From: Chytriomyces cf. hyalinus JEL632
Taxonomy: Eukaryota; Chytridiomycota; Chytridiomycetes; Chytridiales; Chytriomycetaceae
Direction: 5' to 3'
Assembly: GCA_025435555.1 (NCBI GenBank)
Contig: JAIWWG010000082.1
Coordinates: 81,529-145,528 of the forward strand
DNA: 64,000 nucleotides
Each line of letters opens with the position of its first letter. The first letter of the stretch is position 1. The notes under the pieces are model-generated. The model saw nothing but the letters and a program-made list of their open reading frames with translations. It did no database searches and was not told where the DNA came from. Positions 46,679 to 58,092 of the stretch are shown piece by piece. The translations under genes were made by a program, and so were the position numbers.

Positions 46679-46870
46679 TGTTGCGTAACAGCACCAGTTC
46701 CTCCATTGTGTCCATTTTACTTGACTTTAATTTTTCCTTCAAAAATCCAGAGACAGAAACTTCTCGAAAACAACAAAGTTCAAATCACCCTCACCACAGC
46801 AGTATAAAAGCCAGTGTCCTTCTACCAATAAAGATCATCTATCAACCAACATTGCTTTATTTCCGTAACA
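46679..46870 (+). repeat. 5' LTR of element 2
   Basis: 192 bp, TGTTGCGTAACA to CCGTAACA, with the TATA box near 46803 and AATAAAG near 46828. Preceded by TCAAC. Confidence 0.9.
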
Positions 46871-46872
46871 TT

Positions 46873-46884
46873 TGGTAGCATCGG
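46873..46884 (+). other. Primer-binding site of element 2
   Basis: TGGTAGCATCGG two bases after the LTR. The same word follows the LTR in elements 1 and 3, and near-identical words occur in element 4 (58032-58043) and the remnant at 63611. It would pair with a tRNA ending CCGATGCTACCA; the local tRNA-Val does not fit. Initiator Met is a possible primer. Confidence 0.65.
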
Positions 46885-46888
46885 CTGG

Positions 46889-49800
46889 ATGTCCTCCTCC
46901 TCTACCAGCCCAGAATCCATGACCAACGAGCCATTTGCTGCTTCCCAAGCCTCAACATTCTTTGCCGACGTAAATGGCCGTATTGTGACCACCAACGACA
47001 TTGTATCAACCTTGGATGAACTTGTTCAGTTCATGAACACACTCAAGACCCGTGACACTGCCAGCTTTGCAACCTCACCAAAACCAATTGAAGAAACCAA
47101 GCTCCTGTCTCGAAAGGACTTCCGTATGCCAAGTATCAAGCCACTACCATTCAGTGGAAAACTTGGAAACAGACCTGCCCATGAAATCCAGAACATTCTT
47201 GACGACTACCTTGAACGTAACTTGGAAAACTGCCGTCTCTACAACCTTGCACCTGATATCAACTCAATTACTCACAATGGCCAACCGACATATGTTCAAT
47301 TTGTTTCCTCTGGACTTAACGACACTGCACGCCAACGCTGGAGACAATTACCAGAATCAACAAGAGATGAAATGACTTGGCCAGAATACGCCCAATGGAT
47401 CAACAAACGTTTCGGATCTCAGCTAGCACTCTCCCAAGCCATTGACGCATTGGACACCATTCAGCAAACAGGATCAGCAGTCATCTACTCAAGTGCCTTC
47501 AATGAATTAGTATCTGCAACTTCTTCTGCCAATGTTCACCTTCCCGAAGCCTTCCTTTGTGTAAAGTACCTCAATGGACTCAAGCCACATCTTCAAGTGA
47601 TTCCAGAACTCGGTAACATCTCTGGTGACCTCAGTAAGCTCCAAGCAGAAGCAGAATGCCTTGATGATGTGTACTACCGACGAAACATGCGTTCCAAGAC
47701 CTCAGCCTATCCTCGTAACCGTTTCAAGTTCCCAGCCCAGCAAAGATCTCCAGCCATTTCTCCTGCCAGCTACTCTCCTGGACCTTTCCAGAATGACTCC
47801 ATGGACCTAGATGCCTTGCAACAAGGGAGGCCCCCAAACTTCTCACCCCAGCCCACAAAGCTGAATACCGTTCAAAAGGATGGTGTGTTTATTGTCAGTC
47901 CAAAGATCATTCAATCGACAAGTGTAGCAAGCTCAAGAACAAAGTTACCTTTGAAGAAAGACCACGACCCAGCCGATCCTTCCATCAAGAAAGACACCCT
48001 TCAGTCAATCATGCCACACAAACAGATTCAGACTCAGAGCCAACAATTGATGAAAGTGCCTGTTGAAAGCCTTGTTCTCAGCAAGCCCTGCCAACCTTTA
48101 CCCTCAGTCTCAGCCTTACCAGAAAACAAAACAACGGAAAATTTTACCTCTGATTGCCCCTGTCAAACAAACGCAGCCACACTATCCCTCCACCACCTGC
48201 AAGAACGCGCCAACCAGCCAGGACTACTCATTTGCCAAGGTGTAATCAATCACCAGCCAGTATCCATTCTCATTGACTCTGGAGCCAATCCCAGTTTCAT
48301 TCAATCCAAATATGCCAGCAGCTACATGCACAAGAATTCCAGTACCGTATTGATCAAATTGGCAGACAAAACAATGATTCAAGGGCGTTGTACCCTCCCA
48401 ATTCCCTTTATTGTCAAAGACAATGAATTCCAAGATTCCCATTCCTTCACAGCAGTCCCGTCTCTAGCCTACGACCTGATCCTTGGAAAGGACTGGTTAA
48501 ACAAACATAATCCTGTTATCGACTGGCCGTCAAATACCGTAAAGATCAAAAACCATACCTGGACCTGCGCCACTCCAAGAAAAATTCCAGAGATCCTGTC
48601 AGCAATACAGTTCAAGAAAATCATCTGTAAACCCATGCACGACATGCTGTGTGGAGTCTTAATTCCTTCCGAGCCTTCGAATGGCCCTTCACAATTGACT
48701 ACTGAAGATAGCAATCAGCTTGACAGAGAAGCAAAATCGAAATTGAATCCAGACCTGCAGCAGCTTTTGGATCGTTGTCCAAAAGTGTTTAGTACATTCG
48801 AGGGACTCCCTCCATCCAGAACCACCGACCTGAAGATTGAAACAAGCCCAGAATCCACGCCACCATGGCGACCAATTTATCCAATTAACGAGAAAGAGTT
48901 GTCAACCCTCCGAGACGAGCTCGATTTCCTACTCAAGCATGGCCGAATCAAAGAATCCATTTCACCGTATGGAGCCCCAGTATTCTTTGTCAAACTAAAG
49001 GACAAACTCAGATTAGTTTTTGACTACCGAGCATTGAACAAACTCACCGTCAAGAATCGAGCACCCTTGCCCAACATTCTGGAGTCCCTAGACCGCCTGG
49101 GAAAAGCCAAATTCTTCAGCAAAATTGACCTTGCCTCTGGTTACCATCAAATAAGAATTCTACCTGCCGACACACACAAGACTGCATTTCGAACAAAGTA
49201 CGGACATTTCGAATGGATCGTGATGCCATTTGGACTTGCAAACGTGCCGGGAACCTTCCAAGCCACAATCAACTCGATTTTTCGCGACCTGGTCGACCGT
49301 TTCCTTTCCTGCTACATTGATGACCTGTTAATCTACTCCGAGACCTATGAAGAACACATGAATCACCTCAGTATAGTCCTCCAACGCCTTCAAGAAAACA
49401 ATTTCCATGTTCGACTTCACAAGTGTCAATTCTTCACTGAATCATTGGAGTACCTTGGTTACAAGATTTCTCAAGGGAAGATCAGCGTCTTACCAAGTCG
49501 ATACATGGCCATCCAGAATTACGACGAGCCCCAGTCCTTTACTGATCTACGTGGTTTCCTTGGACTAGCCAACACTATCCACCGTTTTGTAAGAAATCAT
49601 GCCAGCCTGTTAGCACCTCTATCAGACCTCCTTAAAGGACACAAAATCGTACCTTTCCATCAAGTTTGGACCAAAGAAGCACAAGACCTGTTTCAGAAAG
49701 CCAAGAAAGCCCTAGCTGACCCATCCTCACTTGCCATGTTTGACCCAAACAAACCAGTCCACTTGTACACCGACTGGTCTAAGCGAGCCATCTCCAGTTA

Positions 49801-51745
49801 CGTAGCCCAGCCAGACGAGAATTCGATAGATCAGCCAGTAGCCTTTCACTCACGCAAATGTAATGACGCCGAATCGAAATACCATCCCTATGAAGGAGAA
49901 ATATTGGCACTCGTCGAAGCACTGCGACATCATTGAGCTTACGTTCATGATGCCCAAGTTTTCGTGTTCACGGACCATCAGTCCCTTCGGAGAATCCTTG
50001 ACCAGCCAAAACTTCATCCAGTCCATCACCGCTGGATTGCTGACATTCTTGCTTACGACTTCCAGATTCAGTGGAAACCTGGACAATGGAACAAGATTGC
50101 AGACGCACTGTCACGATTAAAGCACTCTCAAGAAATTGGAATTCAAGTCTCACCTGGCGTAAATCAGACAATTTCCAACATCCAAGAGCCTCAAGTTGAC
50201 CAGTTATTTGCGACTGAGCTTTCGATAACAGAGGACCTGATGGATGACATCAAATCCATGAACCCAGATGATCCGCAATACCAAGAAATCTCAAAGTACC
50301 TTATCGACCCAGAAGATCCTGATACATTCGAGAATGATCCCACATTGGTTCCAGCTTCTCTCAAGAATTCGATCTCTAGATACAAGCTTCGCGGTGGCCT
50401 CCTGTACTTCACTGACAAGACCCACGCGAGAATCTTCGTTCCCAAGCCACTTCGAGATCAGTTGGTTCGATCTGCTCATTCGTATGGACCAGTCATTCAC
50501 AACAACTGGGAAAGAACAGCTGAAAGACTCACTCGGTATTTTCATTGGCCCAAGCTCCGCAAGGATGTTCAGCATTTTATCCAGTCTTGCGATGCATGCC
50601 AACAATACAAAATTGCCAGACGACTCCCATATGGATTGCTCCAGCCTCATGCAGTTCCACCACACCCCTGGCACACAATTTCCATGGATTTCATCACAAA
50701 ACTTCCTGCGACTAAGACTGGACACACTGCACTGATGGTCATTGTTGATTCCTTCACCAAGCGAACCTGACTCTTTCCCTGCCATGACACATCCACTGCC
50801 AAGGACATTGCCAACATCTTTTTCAACGACGTCTTTAAGCACCATGGACTCCCTCGACGATTCATCAGCGATCGAGATACGAAATTCACATCCAACTTCT
50901 GGAACTCACTGTGTAAAGCCTTAAAAATCAAATTGGCCATGACGACTGCTTACCATCCACAAGCCGACGGACAAACCGAGCAAAAGAATGATTGGATTCT
51001 TTCTGCCTTACGCTCAGAAGTTAACTACTGGCAAGACAACTGGGATGAACATTTACCAAAGATTGAATTCGGCATTAACGACACTGTGAGCTCCACGACT
51101 GGTTACACTCCGTATTATCTTGAGTATGGACGGCATCCTGCATCTTCCATTGATGTTGGATTAACTCCATATGATCCTCTCACACTACGAGATTTGCAAG
51201 CAACTCACCAAGCAACTTGCGATAGAATTCGCGATTCCCAAGACCGATACGCGTCTGCTGCCAACCGCAGACGATTACAATCCCCGTTTCAAGTGGGAGA
51301 CCTTGTTTTGTTGTCGCTGCGAGATTTCCGACCCCACATTCTAGAAGACCGACCGATCGCGAAATTGTCGGACTGCTACTCTGGACCTTACGAGATCACA
51401 GAGCTGATCGGCGATGTTCCGCTGTGTCGACTCAAGATTCCTGATGAGTGGAATATCCACAAGGTCTTCCACCCTGAGAAATTAAAAATGTATTACTGGG
51501 ACTCAGCAAAACCTCACCCGCTGCAGTTGCTCCCGCCAGATTTACGAACCATCGAATCGGTGCTCGCGGCGCGGAAACTTCAAGGAAAAACTCAGGTCCT
51601 AATAAAATGGAAGGATCATAGCCCCATTTTCAACTGTTGGTTAGATGCCACTCCAGAGCTACGCCAAAGACTCAAGAAAGACGTACATGAACCCAAGCAA
51701 CAACCTTTCTCATCGCGTACGCTCTTGGAGGCGGGTGTTGCGTAA
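46889..51745 (+). CDS. Element 2 Gag-Pol polyprotein, two in-frame TGA
   Basis: One frame of 1619 codons from the ATG at 46889 to TAA inside the 3' LTR (TLLEAGVA). Domains: capsid-like (MPSIKPLPFSGKLGNRPAHEI; WPEYAQWINKRFGSQL), protease (LIDSGANPSF), RT (KLRLVFDYRALN, CYIDDLLIY), RNase H (LYTDWSKRAISS, FTDHQS), HHCC and DDE integrase (HSYGPVIHNNW; ISDRDTKFTS; GQTEQKND), and a chromodomain-like tail. TGA at 49934-49936 (RNase H) and 50768-50770 (integrase core) are the only stops. The zinc knuckle GWCVYCQSKDHSIDKC is present, but in the -1 frame around 47870-47925, so the continuous frame bypasses it. Both TGA positions recur in element 3. Confidence 0.85.
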
Positions 51746-51927
51746 CAGCGCCAGTTCCTCCATTGTGTCCATTTTACTTGACTTTAATTTTTCCTTCAAA
51801 AATCCAGAGACAGAAACTTCTCGAAAACAACAAAGTTCAAATCACCCTCACCACAGCAGTATAAAAGCCAGTGTCCTTCTACCAATAAAGATCATCTATC
51901 AACCAACATTGCTTTATTTCCGTAACA
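51736..51927 (+). repeat. 3' LTR of element 2
   Basis: 192 bp, identical to the 5' LTR except one CG/CA difference. Followed by TCAAC (51928-51932). Confidence 0.9.
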
Positions 51928-51932
51928 TCAAC

Positions 51933-52276
51933 TGTTACGTAATCGACTGTATTATCTTGACGTACTTCAAAGAATGCGCAGCAAAAAGTTCTCAACAACA
52001 AAATTTCCCACGTTTCAGAAACCCGCTCGTTATTTTTAACCAATTCCAGCACACCAAAAATCTCTCCCTTCTAAAATCTCCAAACCATTTTCCAACTGTT
52101 TCACTTAGTGATTAGTTACCAGAAACTCCTATTTAAGCCTGCCCTTTTCTCCAATAAAGATCAGTCTCTCCATAACTCTCTTACTACTCTCTATATCTCT
52201 CCTGCACGAAAGCAGTCCAAGCCCAGCCTCTGAATAGTCAAGAAGCCAGTTCCAGCACTTGACCTATTCTCTAACA
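51933..52276 (+). repeat. Solo LTR, family B
   Basis: 344 bp, TGTTACGTAATCG to CTCTAACA. No internal sequence follows. It closely matches the 5' LTR of element 4 (57694-58029). It contains cctatttaag (TATA-like) and CCAATAAAGATC. The left flank is TCAAC; the right flank TCGAT only partly matches. Solo LTRs arise by recombination between the two LTRs of one element. Confidence 0.8.
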
Positions 52277-52283
52277 TCGATGT

Positions 52284-52488
52284 TGTTACGGAATGGGCTC
52301 AGATTCCGAGGAGGTCTTAGAATATTCAGAGGATAAGATGTTCTTTATTGTAGATCAGAGGAAGGTCTTTTATACCCGTATTCTTGGAATGTCGAAGAAA
52401 GATCGAAAAGTGATTAAAAGAAATGACATGTAAGAATTCGAAAGTCAGGGTTTCGAAGACTCTGGAAGTCAGGGTTATTTACGTTACA
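52284..52488 (-). repeat. Solo LTR, family C
   Basis: 205 bp, TGTTACGGAATG to ACGTTACA, with perfect 5-bp duplications GATGT at 52279-52283 and 52489-52493. ctttatt and tttatacc on the plus strand suggest minus orientation, as in element 1. No internal domain. Confidence 0.75.
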
Positions 52489-52493
52489 GATGT

Positions 52494-52698
52494 TGTTGCG
52501 TAACAATGCCAGTTCCATTGTAGTTCTTCTCTTTGTTCCACATTTTTCTTGATTCAAATTTTCCCTCAAAATTCCAAAGATGGAAACTTCTCGAAAAACA
52601 AACAAGTTCAAATAACTTCCTCACATCAGTATAAAATGCTGGTGTCCTTCTAACAATAAAGATCATCTATCAACCAACATTGCTTTATTTCCGTATCA
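52494..52698 (+). repeat. 5' LTR of element 3
   Basis: 205 bp, TGTTGCGTAACAATG to CCGTATCA. Related to the element 2 LTR, sharing the tgttgcgtaaca start, TATA box and AATAAAGATC block, but with a different central part. Confidence 0.88.
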
Positions 52699-52716
52699 TT
52701 TGGTAGCATCGGCCAG

Positions 52717-55700
52717 ATGTCCTCCTCCTCCACCAGCCCAGAATCCATGATCAATGAGCCATCTGCTGCTCCCCAAGCTTCAAACTTCTTTGCCAACGTA
52801 AACGGCCGCATTGTAACCACCGACGACATTGTCACGACCCTGGATGAACTTGTTCAGTTCATGAATGCACTCAAGACCTGTAATCTTGCAAGCCTTGCAA
52901 GCACACCAAACCCATTCGAAGAATCCAAGCTTCCACCACAGAAAGACTTCCATATGCCACACATTAAGCCTCTGCCATTCAGTGGAAAGTTAGAAAGCAA
53001 ACCAGCTCATGAAATTCAGAACATTCTCGAAGACTACCTGGAACGTAACCTGGAAATCTGCCGCCTCTACAACCTCGAACCTGACATCAACTCAATTACT
53101 CGTAATGGCCAACCAACATATGTTCAATTTGTCTGCTCTGGACTCACCGATTTTGCACGCAAGAGTTGGAGACAATTACCAGAATCAACAAGATATGAAA
53201 TGACCTGGCCAGAGTATGTCCAGTGGATCAATAAACGTTTTGGATCTCAGCTAGCACTTCCTCCAGCTGTCGACACGTTGGATACTGTCCAGCAAACAGG
53301 ATCTGCAGCCAACTACTCAAGTACCTTTAATGAACCTTCCTCTGTGCCAAGTACCTCAATGGACTCAAGCCACATCTCCAAGTAATCCCAGAACTTGGTA
53401 ACATCCGTGATGACCTCAGTAAGCTCCAAGCTGAAGCTGAACGCCTTGATGACATGTACTACCAACGAAACATACGCTCCAAGACCCCAGCTTCTCCCCG
53501 TAACCGTTTCAAGTTCCCAGCCCAGCAAAGATCTCCAGCCATTTCTCCTGCCAGCTACTCTCCTGGACCTTTCCAGAATGACTCCATGGACCTAGATGCC
53601 TTGCAACAAGGGAGGCCCCCAAACTTCTCACCCCAGCCCACAAAGCTGAATACCGTTCGAAAGGGTGGTGTGTGTACTGTCAGTCCAAAGACCATTCTAT
53701 TGACAAGTGCATCAGGCTCAAGAACAAAGTCACCTTTGAAGACAGACCAAGACCAAACCGACCCTTCCAGCAAGAAAGACATTCCTCAGTCAATCATGCT
53801 ACTCAAGCAGACTCCGACTCAGAACCCACAGTCGATGAAAGCTCCTGTTGAAGATGTTTTCAACAAACCTTGCCAACCGTTGCCATCAGTCTCAGCCTTA
53901 CCAGAAAACAAAACACCGGAAAATTTTACCTTTGATCGCCCTTGTCAAACAAATTCAGCAACACTTTCCCTCCATCATCTACAAGACCGTACCAACCAAC
54001 CAGGACTACTCATCTGTCAAGGTTTCATCAACCAACAACCAGTATCCATTCTCATCGACTCCGGAGCCAATCCCAGTTTCATTCGTAACAAGTATGCCAG
54101 CAGCTACGTGGACAAGAGTTCCAGTACCGTTTCAATCAAATTGGCAGACAAAACCATGATTCGAGGGCGTCGTACCCTCCCAGTTCCCTTTATTGTCCAA
54201 GACAACAAATTTCAAGACTCGCACTCCTTTACAGCAGTCCCTTCTCTAGCCTATGACCTGATCCTTGGAAAGGACTGGTTGAACAAGCACAATCCAATTA
54301 TCGACTGGCCGTCCAATACCATCAAGATCAAGAACCATACCTGGACCTGTGCCACTCCAAGAAAAATTCCAGAGATCCTGCCATCAATACAGTTCAAGAA
54401 AATTCTCCGCAAGCCTGCCCACAGCACCCTTTGTGGAATCCTAATTCCTTCTGAGCCTTCAAATGGCCCCTCGCAACTGACAACTGAAGATAGTAATCAA
54501 CTCGACCAAGAAGCAAGATCGAAATTAAGTCCGGACCTGCAGCAACTTTTGAATCGCTATCCAAAAGTGTTTAGTGCCTTTGAGGGACTCCCTCTGCCAA
54601 GAAACACTGACCTGAAGATCGAAACAAGCCCAGAATTGACACCCCCATGGCGACCAATCTATCCAATGAACGAGAAAGAGCTATCTGCCCTTCGTGATGA
54701 ACTCGATTTTTTGCTCAAGCATGGTCGAATCAAGGAATCAATTTCACCGTATGGAGCTCCAGTATTCTTTGTGAAACAGAAAGACAAGCTCAGATTAGTG
54801 TTTGATTACCGAGCATTGAACAAGCTTACCGTCAAGAACCGTGCACCCTTGCCCAACATTTTGGAATCTCTGGACCGCCTGGGAAAAGCAAGATTTTTCA
54901 GCAAAATTGACCTTGCATCTGGTTACCATCAAATATGGATATTACCTGCCGATACGCACAAGACTGCCTTCAGAACAAAATACGGACATTTCGAGTGGAT
55001 TGTTATGCCATTCGGACTTGCAAATGCTCCAGGAACCTTCCAAGCCACCATCAACTCAATTTTTCGCGACTTGGTCGACCGTTTCCTTTCCTGCTATATT
55101 GATGACCTGTTAATCTACTCCGAGACCTATGAAGAGCACATGAATCACCTCAGTATAGTTCTCCAACACCTCCAAGAAAACAACTTCCATGTCCGACTGC
55201 ACAAGTGCCAATTCTTCACTGAATCATTGGAGTACCTTGGTTACAAGATTTCTCAAGGAAAGATCAGTGTCTTACCAAGTCGATACATGGCCATCCAAAA
55301 CTACGACAAGCCTCAGTCTTTCACCGATCTACGCGGATTCCTCAGACTGGCAAACACAATTCACCGCTTTGTCAAGAACCATGCCAGCATATTAGCACCC
55401 CTGTCAGATCTTCTCAAAGGGCACAAGACAGTACCTTTCCATGAAGTTTGGACCCAAGAAGCACATGAACTGTTCAATCAAGCCAAGAAAGCCCTTGCGG
55501 ACCCATCTTCACTTGCCATGTTTGACCCAAGTAAGCCAGTCCACCTGTACACCAATTGGTCAAAACGTGCCATGTCCAGTTATGTAGCCCAGCCTGACAA
55601 GAATTCGATAGATCAGCCAGTAGCCTTTCACTCACACAAGTGTAACAAAGCAGAATCGAAATACCACCCTTATGAAGGAGAAATATTAGCACTTGTTGAA

Positions 55701-57480
55701 GCACTATGACATCACTGAGCTTACATACATGATGCCCAAGTATTTGTCTTCACTGATCATCAATCCCTCCGGAGAATCCTTGACCAGCCCAAACTTCGTC
55801 CAGTCCATCATCGTTGGATTGCTGATATTCTCGCATACGACTTCAAGATCCAATGGAAACCTGGACAATGGAACAAGATTGCTGATGCCCTGTCAAGATT
55901 GAAACACTCCAAGAAATTGGAATTCAAGTCTCACCTGGTACAAACCAGACAATTTCGAACATCCAAGAGCCTCCTATTGACCAGTTGTTTGTAACTGAGC
56001 TTGCAATAACTGAAGATTTAATGGATGACATCAAATCCATGAACCCAGAAGACCCACAATACCAAGAAATTTCGAAGTACCTGATCAACCCAGACGACCC
56101 TGAAACATTCGAAAATAATCCCGCATTGGTTCCAGCTTCCCTTAAGAATTCGATTGCCAGATACAAGCTTCGTGGTGGTCTCCTGTTCTACACTGACAAG
56201 ACTCACGTGAGAATTTTCGTTCCCAAGCCACTTCGAAATCAGTTAGTTCGATCTGCCCATTCATACGGGCCAGTTATTCACAACAACTGGGAACGAACAG
56301 CTGAAAGACTCACCCGATACTTCCATTGGCCAAAGCTCCACAAGGATGTCCAGCAATTCGTCCAATCCTGTGACTCCTGTCAACAATACAAAATTGCCAG
56401 ACGACTTCCGTATGGATTGCTCCAGCCTCATGCAGTTCCACCACACCCCTGGCACACAATTTCCATGGATTTCATCACAAAACTTCCTGCGACTAAGGCT
56501 GGACACACTGCACTGATGGTCATTGTTGATTCCTTCACCAAGCGAACCTGACTTTTTCCCTGCCATGACACATCCACTGCCAAGGACATTGCCAACATCT
56601 TTTTCAACGACGTCTTCAAGCACCATGGACTCCCTCGACAATTCATCAGTGATCGAGATACGAAATTCACATCCAACTTCTGGAACTCACTGTGTCAAGC
56701 CTTAAAAATCGAATTGGCCATGACGACTGCTTACCATCCACAAGCCGACGGACAAACCGAGCAAAAGAACGATTGGATTCTCTCTGCCCTGCGTTCAGAA
56801 GTTAACCACTGGCAGGACAGCTGGGATGAACATTTACCAAAAAATCGAATTCGGCATTAACGACACTGTGAGCTCCACAACCGGTTACACTCCGTACTAT
56901 CTCGAATATGGAAGACATCCTGCATCGTTCATTGATGTTGGATTAACTCCGTACGACCCTCTCACACTGCGAGACTTGCAGGCCACTCACCAAGCAACCT
57001 GCAACAGAATTCGCGATTCCCAAGACCGATACGCGTCTACTGCCAACCGTAGACGATTGCAGTCTCCGTTTCAAGTTGGAGACCTCGTTTTGTTATCGCT
57101 GCCAGATTTTCGACCCAAGATTCTAGAAGAACGACCAATCGCGAAATTATCAGACTGCTACTCTGGACCTTATGAGATTACGGAGCTGATCGGCGACGTA
57201 CCAATGTGTTGACTCAAGATTCCTGCTGACTGGAACATACACAAGGTGTTCCACCCTGAGAAGTTAAAAATGTACTATTGGGATTCAACGAAACCTCACC
57301 CACTGCAGTCGCTTTCGCCAGATCTTCGAACAATTGAATCGGTCCTGGCGGCGCGGAAACTTCAAGGAAAAACACAGGTCCTAATTAAATGGAAAGACCA
57401 CAGCCCAGTGTTCAACTGTTGGTTAGACGCCACTCCAGAGCTGCACCGAAGACCCCTTTTCATCGCGTACGCTCTTGGAG
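52717..57480 (+). pseudogene. Element 3 Gag-Pol, broken
   Basis: Homologous to the element 2 polyprotein. Lesions seen: a deletion of several tens of bases in the capsid region near 53332 that shifts the frame; two TGA in RNase H near 55707 (one of them at the position shared with element 2); a frame change between 55710 and 55985; TGA near 56549 (shared with element 2); a one-base insertion near 56842; TGA near 57211 where element 2 has CGA; and a shortened C-terminus before the 3' LTR. Protease (LIDSGANPSF) and RT (CYIDDLLIY) segments remain open. The zinc knuckle is again in the -1 frame near 53655. Confidence 0.88.
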
Positions 57481-57485
57481 GCAGG

Positions 57486-57691
57486 TGTTGCGTAACAACA
57501 CCAGTTCCATTGCAGTTTTTCTCTTTGTTCCAACATTTTTCTGGATTCAAATTTTCCCTCAAAATTCCAAAGACGGAAACTTCTCGAAAAACAAACAAGT
57601 TCAAATAACTTCCTCACATCAGTATAAAATGCTGGTGTCCTTCTACCAATAAAGATCATCTATCAACCAACCCTGCTTTATTTCCGTATCA
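57486..57691 (+). repeat. 3' LTR of element 3
   Basis: 206 bp, followed by GATGT. Differences to the 5' LTR include several C/T changes, for example agacgg versus agatgg. Confidence 0.88.
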
Positions 57692-57693
57692 GA

Positions 57694-58029
57694 TGTTGAG
57701 TAATCTACTGGAGTAACCTACTTCAATGAAGGCCCAGCAAAAGTTCTCATCAACTAAATTTCCTGCATTTCAGAAATCCGCTTGTTATTTTGAACCAATT
57801 CCAGCACACCAAAAATCTCTCCCTTCTAATCTCCAAACCATTTTCCAACTGTTTCACCTTGTGATTAGTTACCAGAAACTCCTATTTAAGCCTGCCCTTT
57901 TCTCCAATAAAGATCAGTCTCTCCATAACTCTCTTACTACTCTCTATATCTCTCCTGCACGAAAGCAGTCCAAGTCCAGCCTTCGAATAGTCAAGAAGCC
58001 GGTTCCAGCACTTGACCTATTCTCTAACA
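57694..58029 (+). repeat. 5' LTR of element 4 (family B)
   Basis: 336 bp, TGTTGAGTAATC to CTCTAACA, matching solo LTR B over most of its length. Its first three bases overlap the GATGT duplication of element 3, so element 3 inserted at the very edge of this LTR. Confidence 0.8.
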
Positions 58030-58092
58030 ATTGGTAGCATCAGAAATCCTCCCTCATGCACTACCTACCCAAGAAAACGCTCCTTCCAAGAT

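Larger units (their letters stand above)
46679..51927 (+). mobile_element. Ty3/gypsy-type LTR retrotransposon, element 2
   Basis: Complete plus-strand element, 5249 bp, with 192-bp LTRs (46679-46870, 51736-51927) differing at one base (A46693 versus G51750). TCAAC flanks both sides. A primer-binding-like site TGGTAGCATCGG is at 46873-46884; the purine tract ggaggcggg ends at 51735. The LTR has a TATA box (agtataaaagcc) and AATAAAG. Gag, protease, RT, RNase H and integrase share one frame, broken only by two TGA codons. It is a different family from element 1 at the LTR but clearly related in Pol. Confidence 0.92.
52494..57691 (+). mobile_element. Ty3/gypsy-type LTR retrotransposon, element 3 (defective)
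   Basis: Plus strand, 5198 bp, LTRs 52494-52698 and 57486-57691 with about nine substitutions and one indel between them, so clearly older than elements 1 and 2. GATGT flanks both ends (52489-52493, 57692-57696). The primer-binding-like site is at 52701-52712. Internal sequence is close to element 2 throughout, but coding is broken. Confidence 0.9.
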
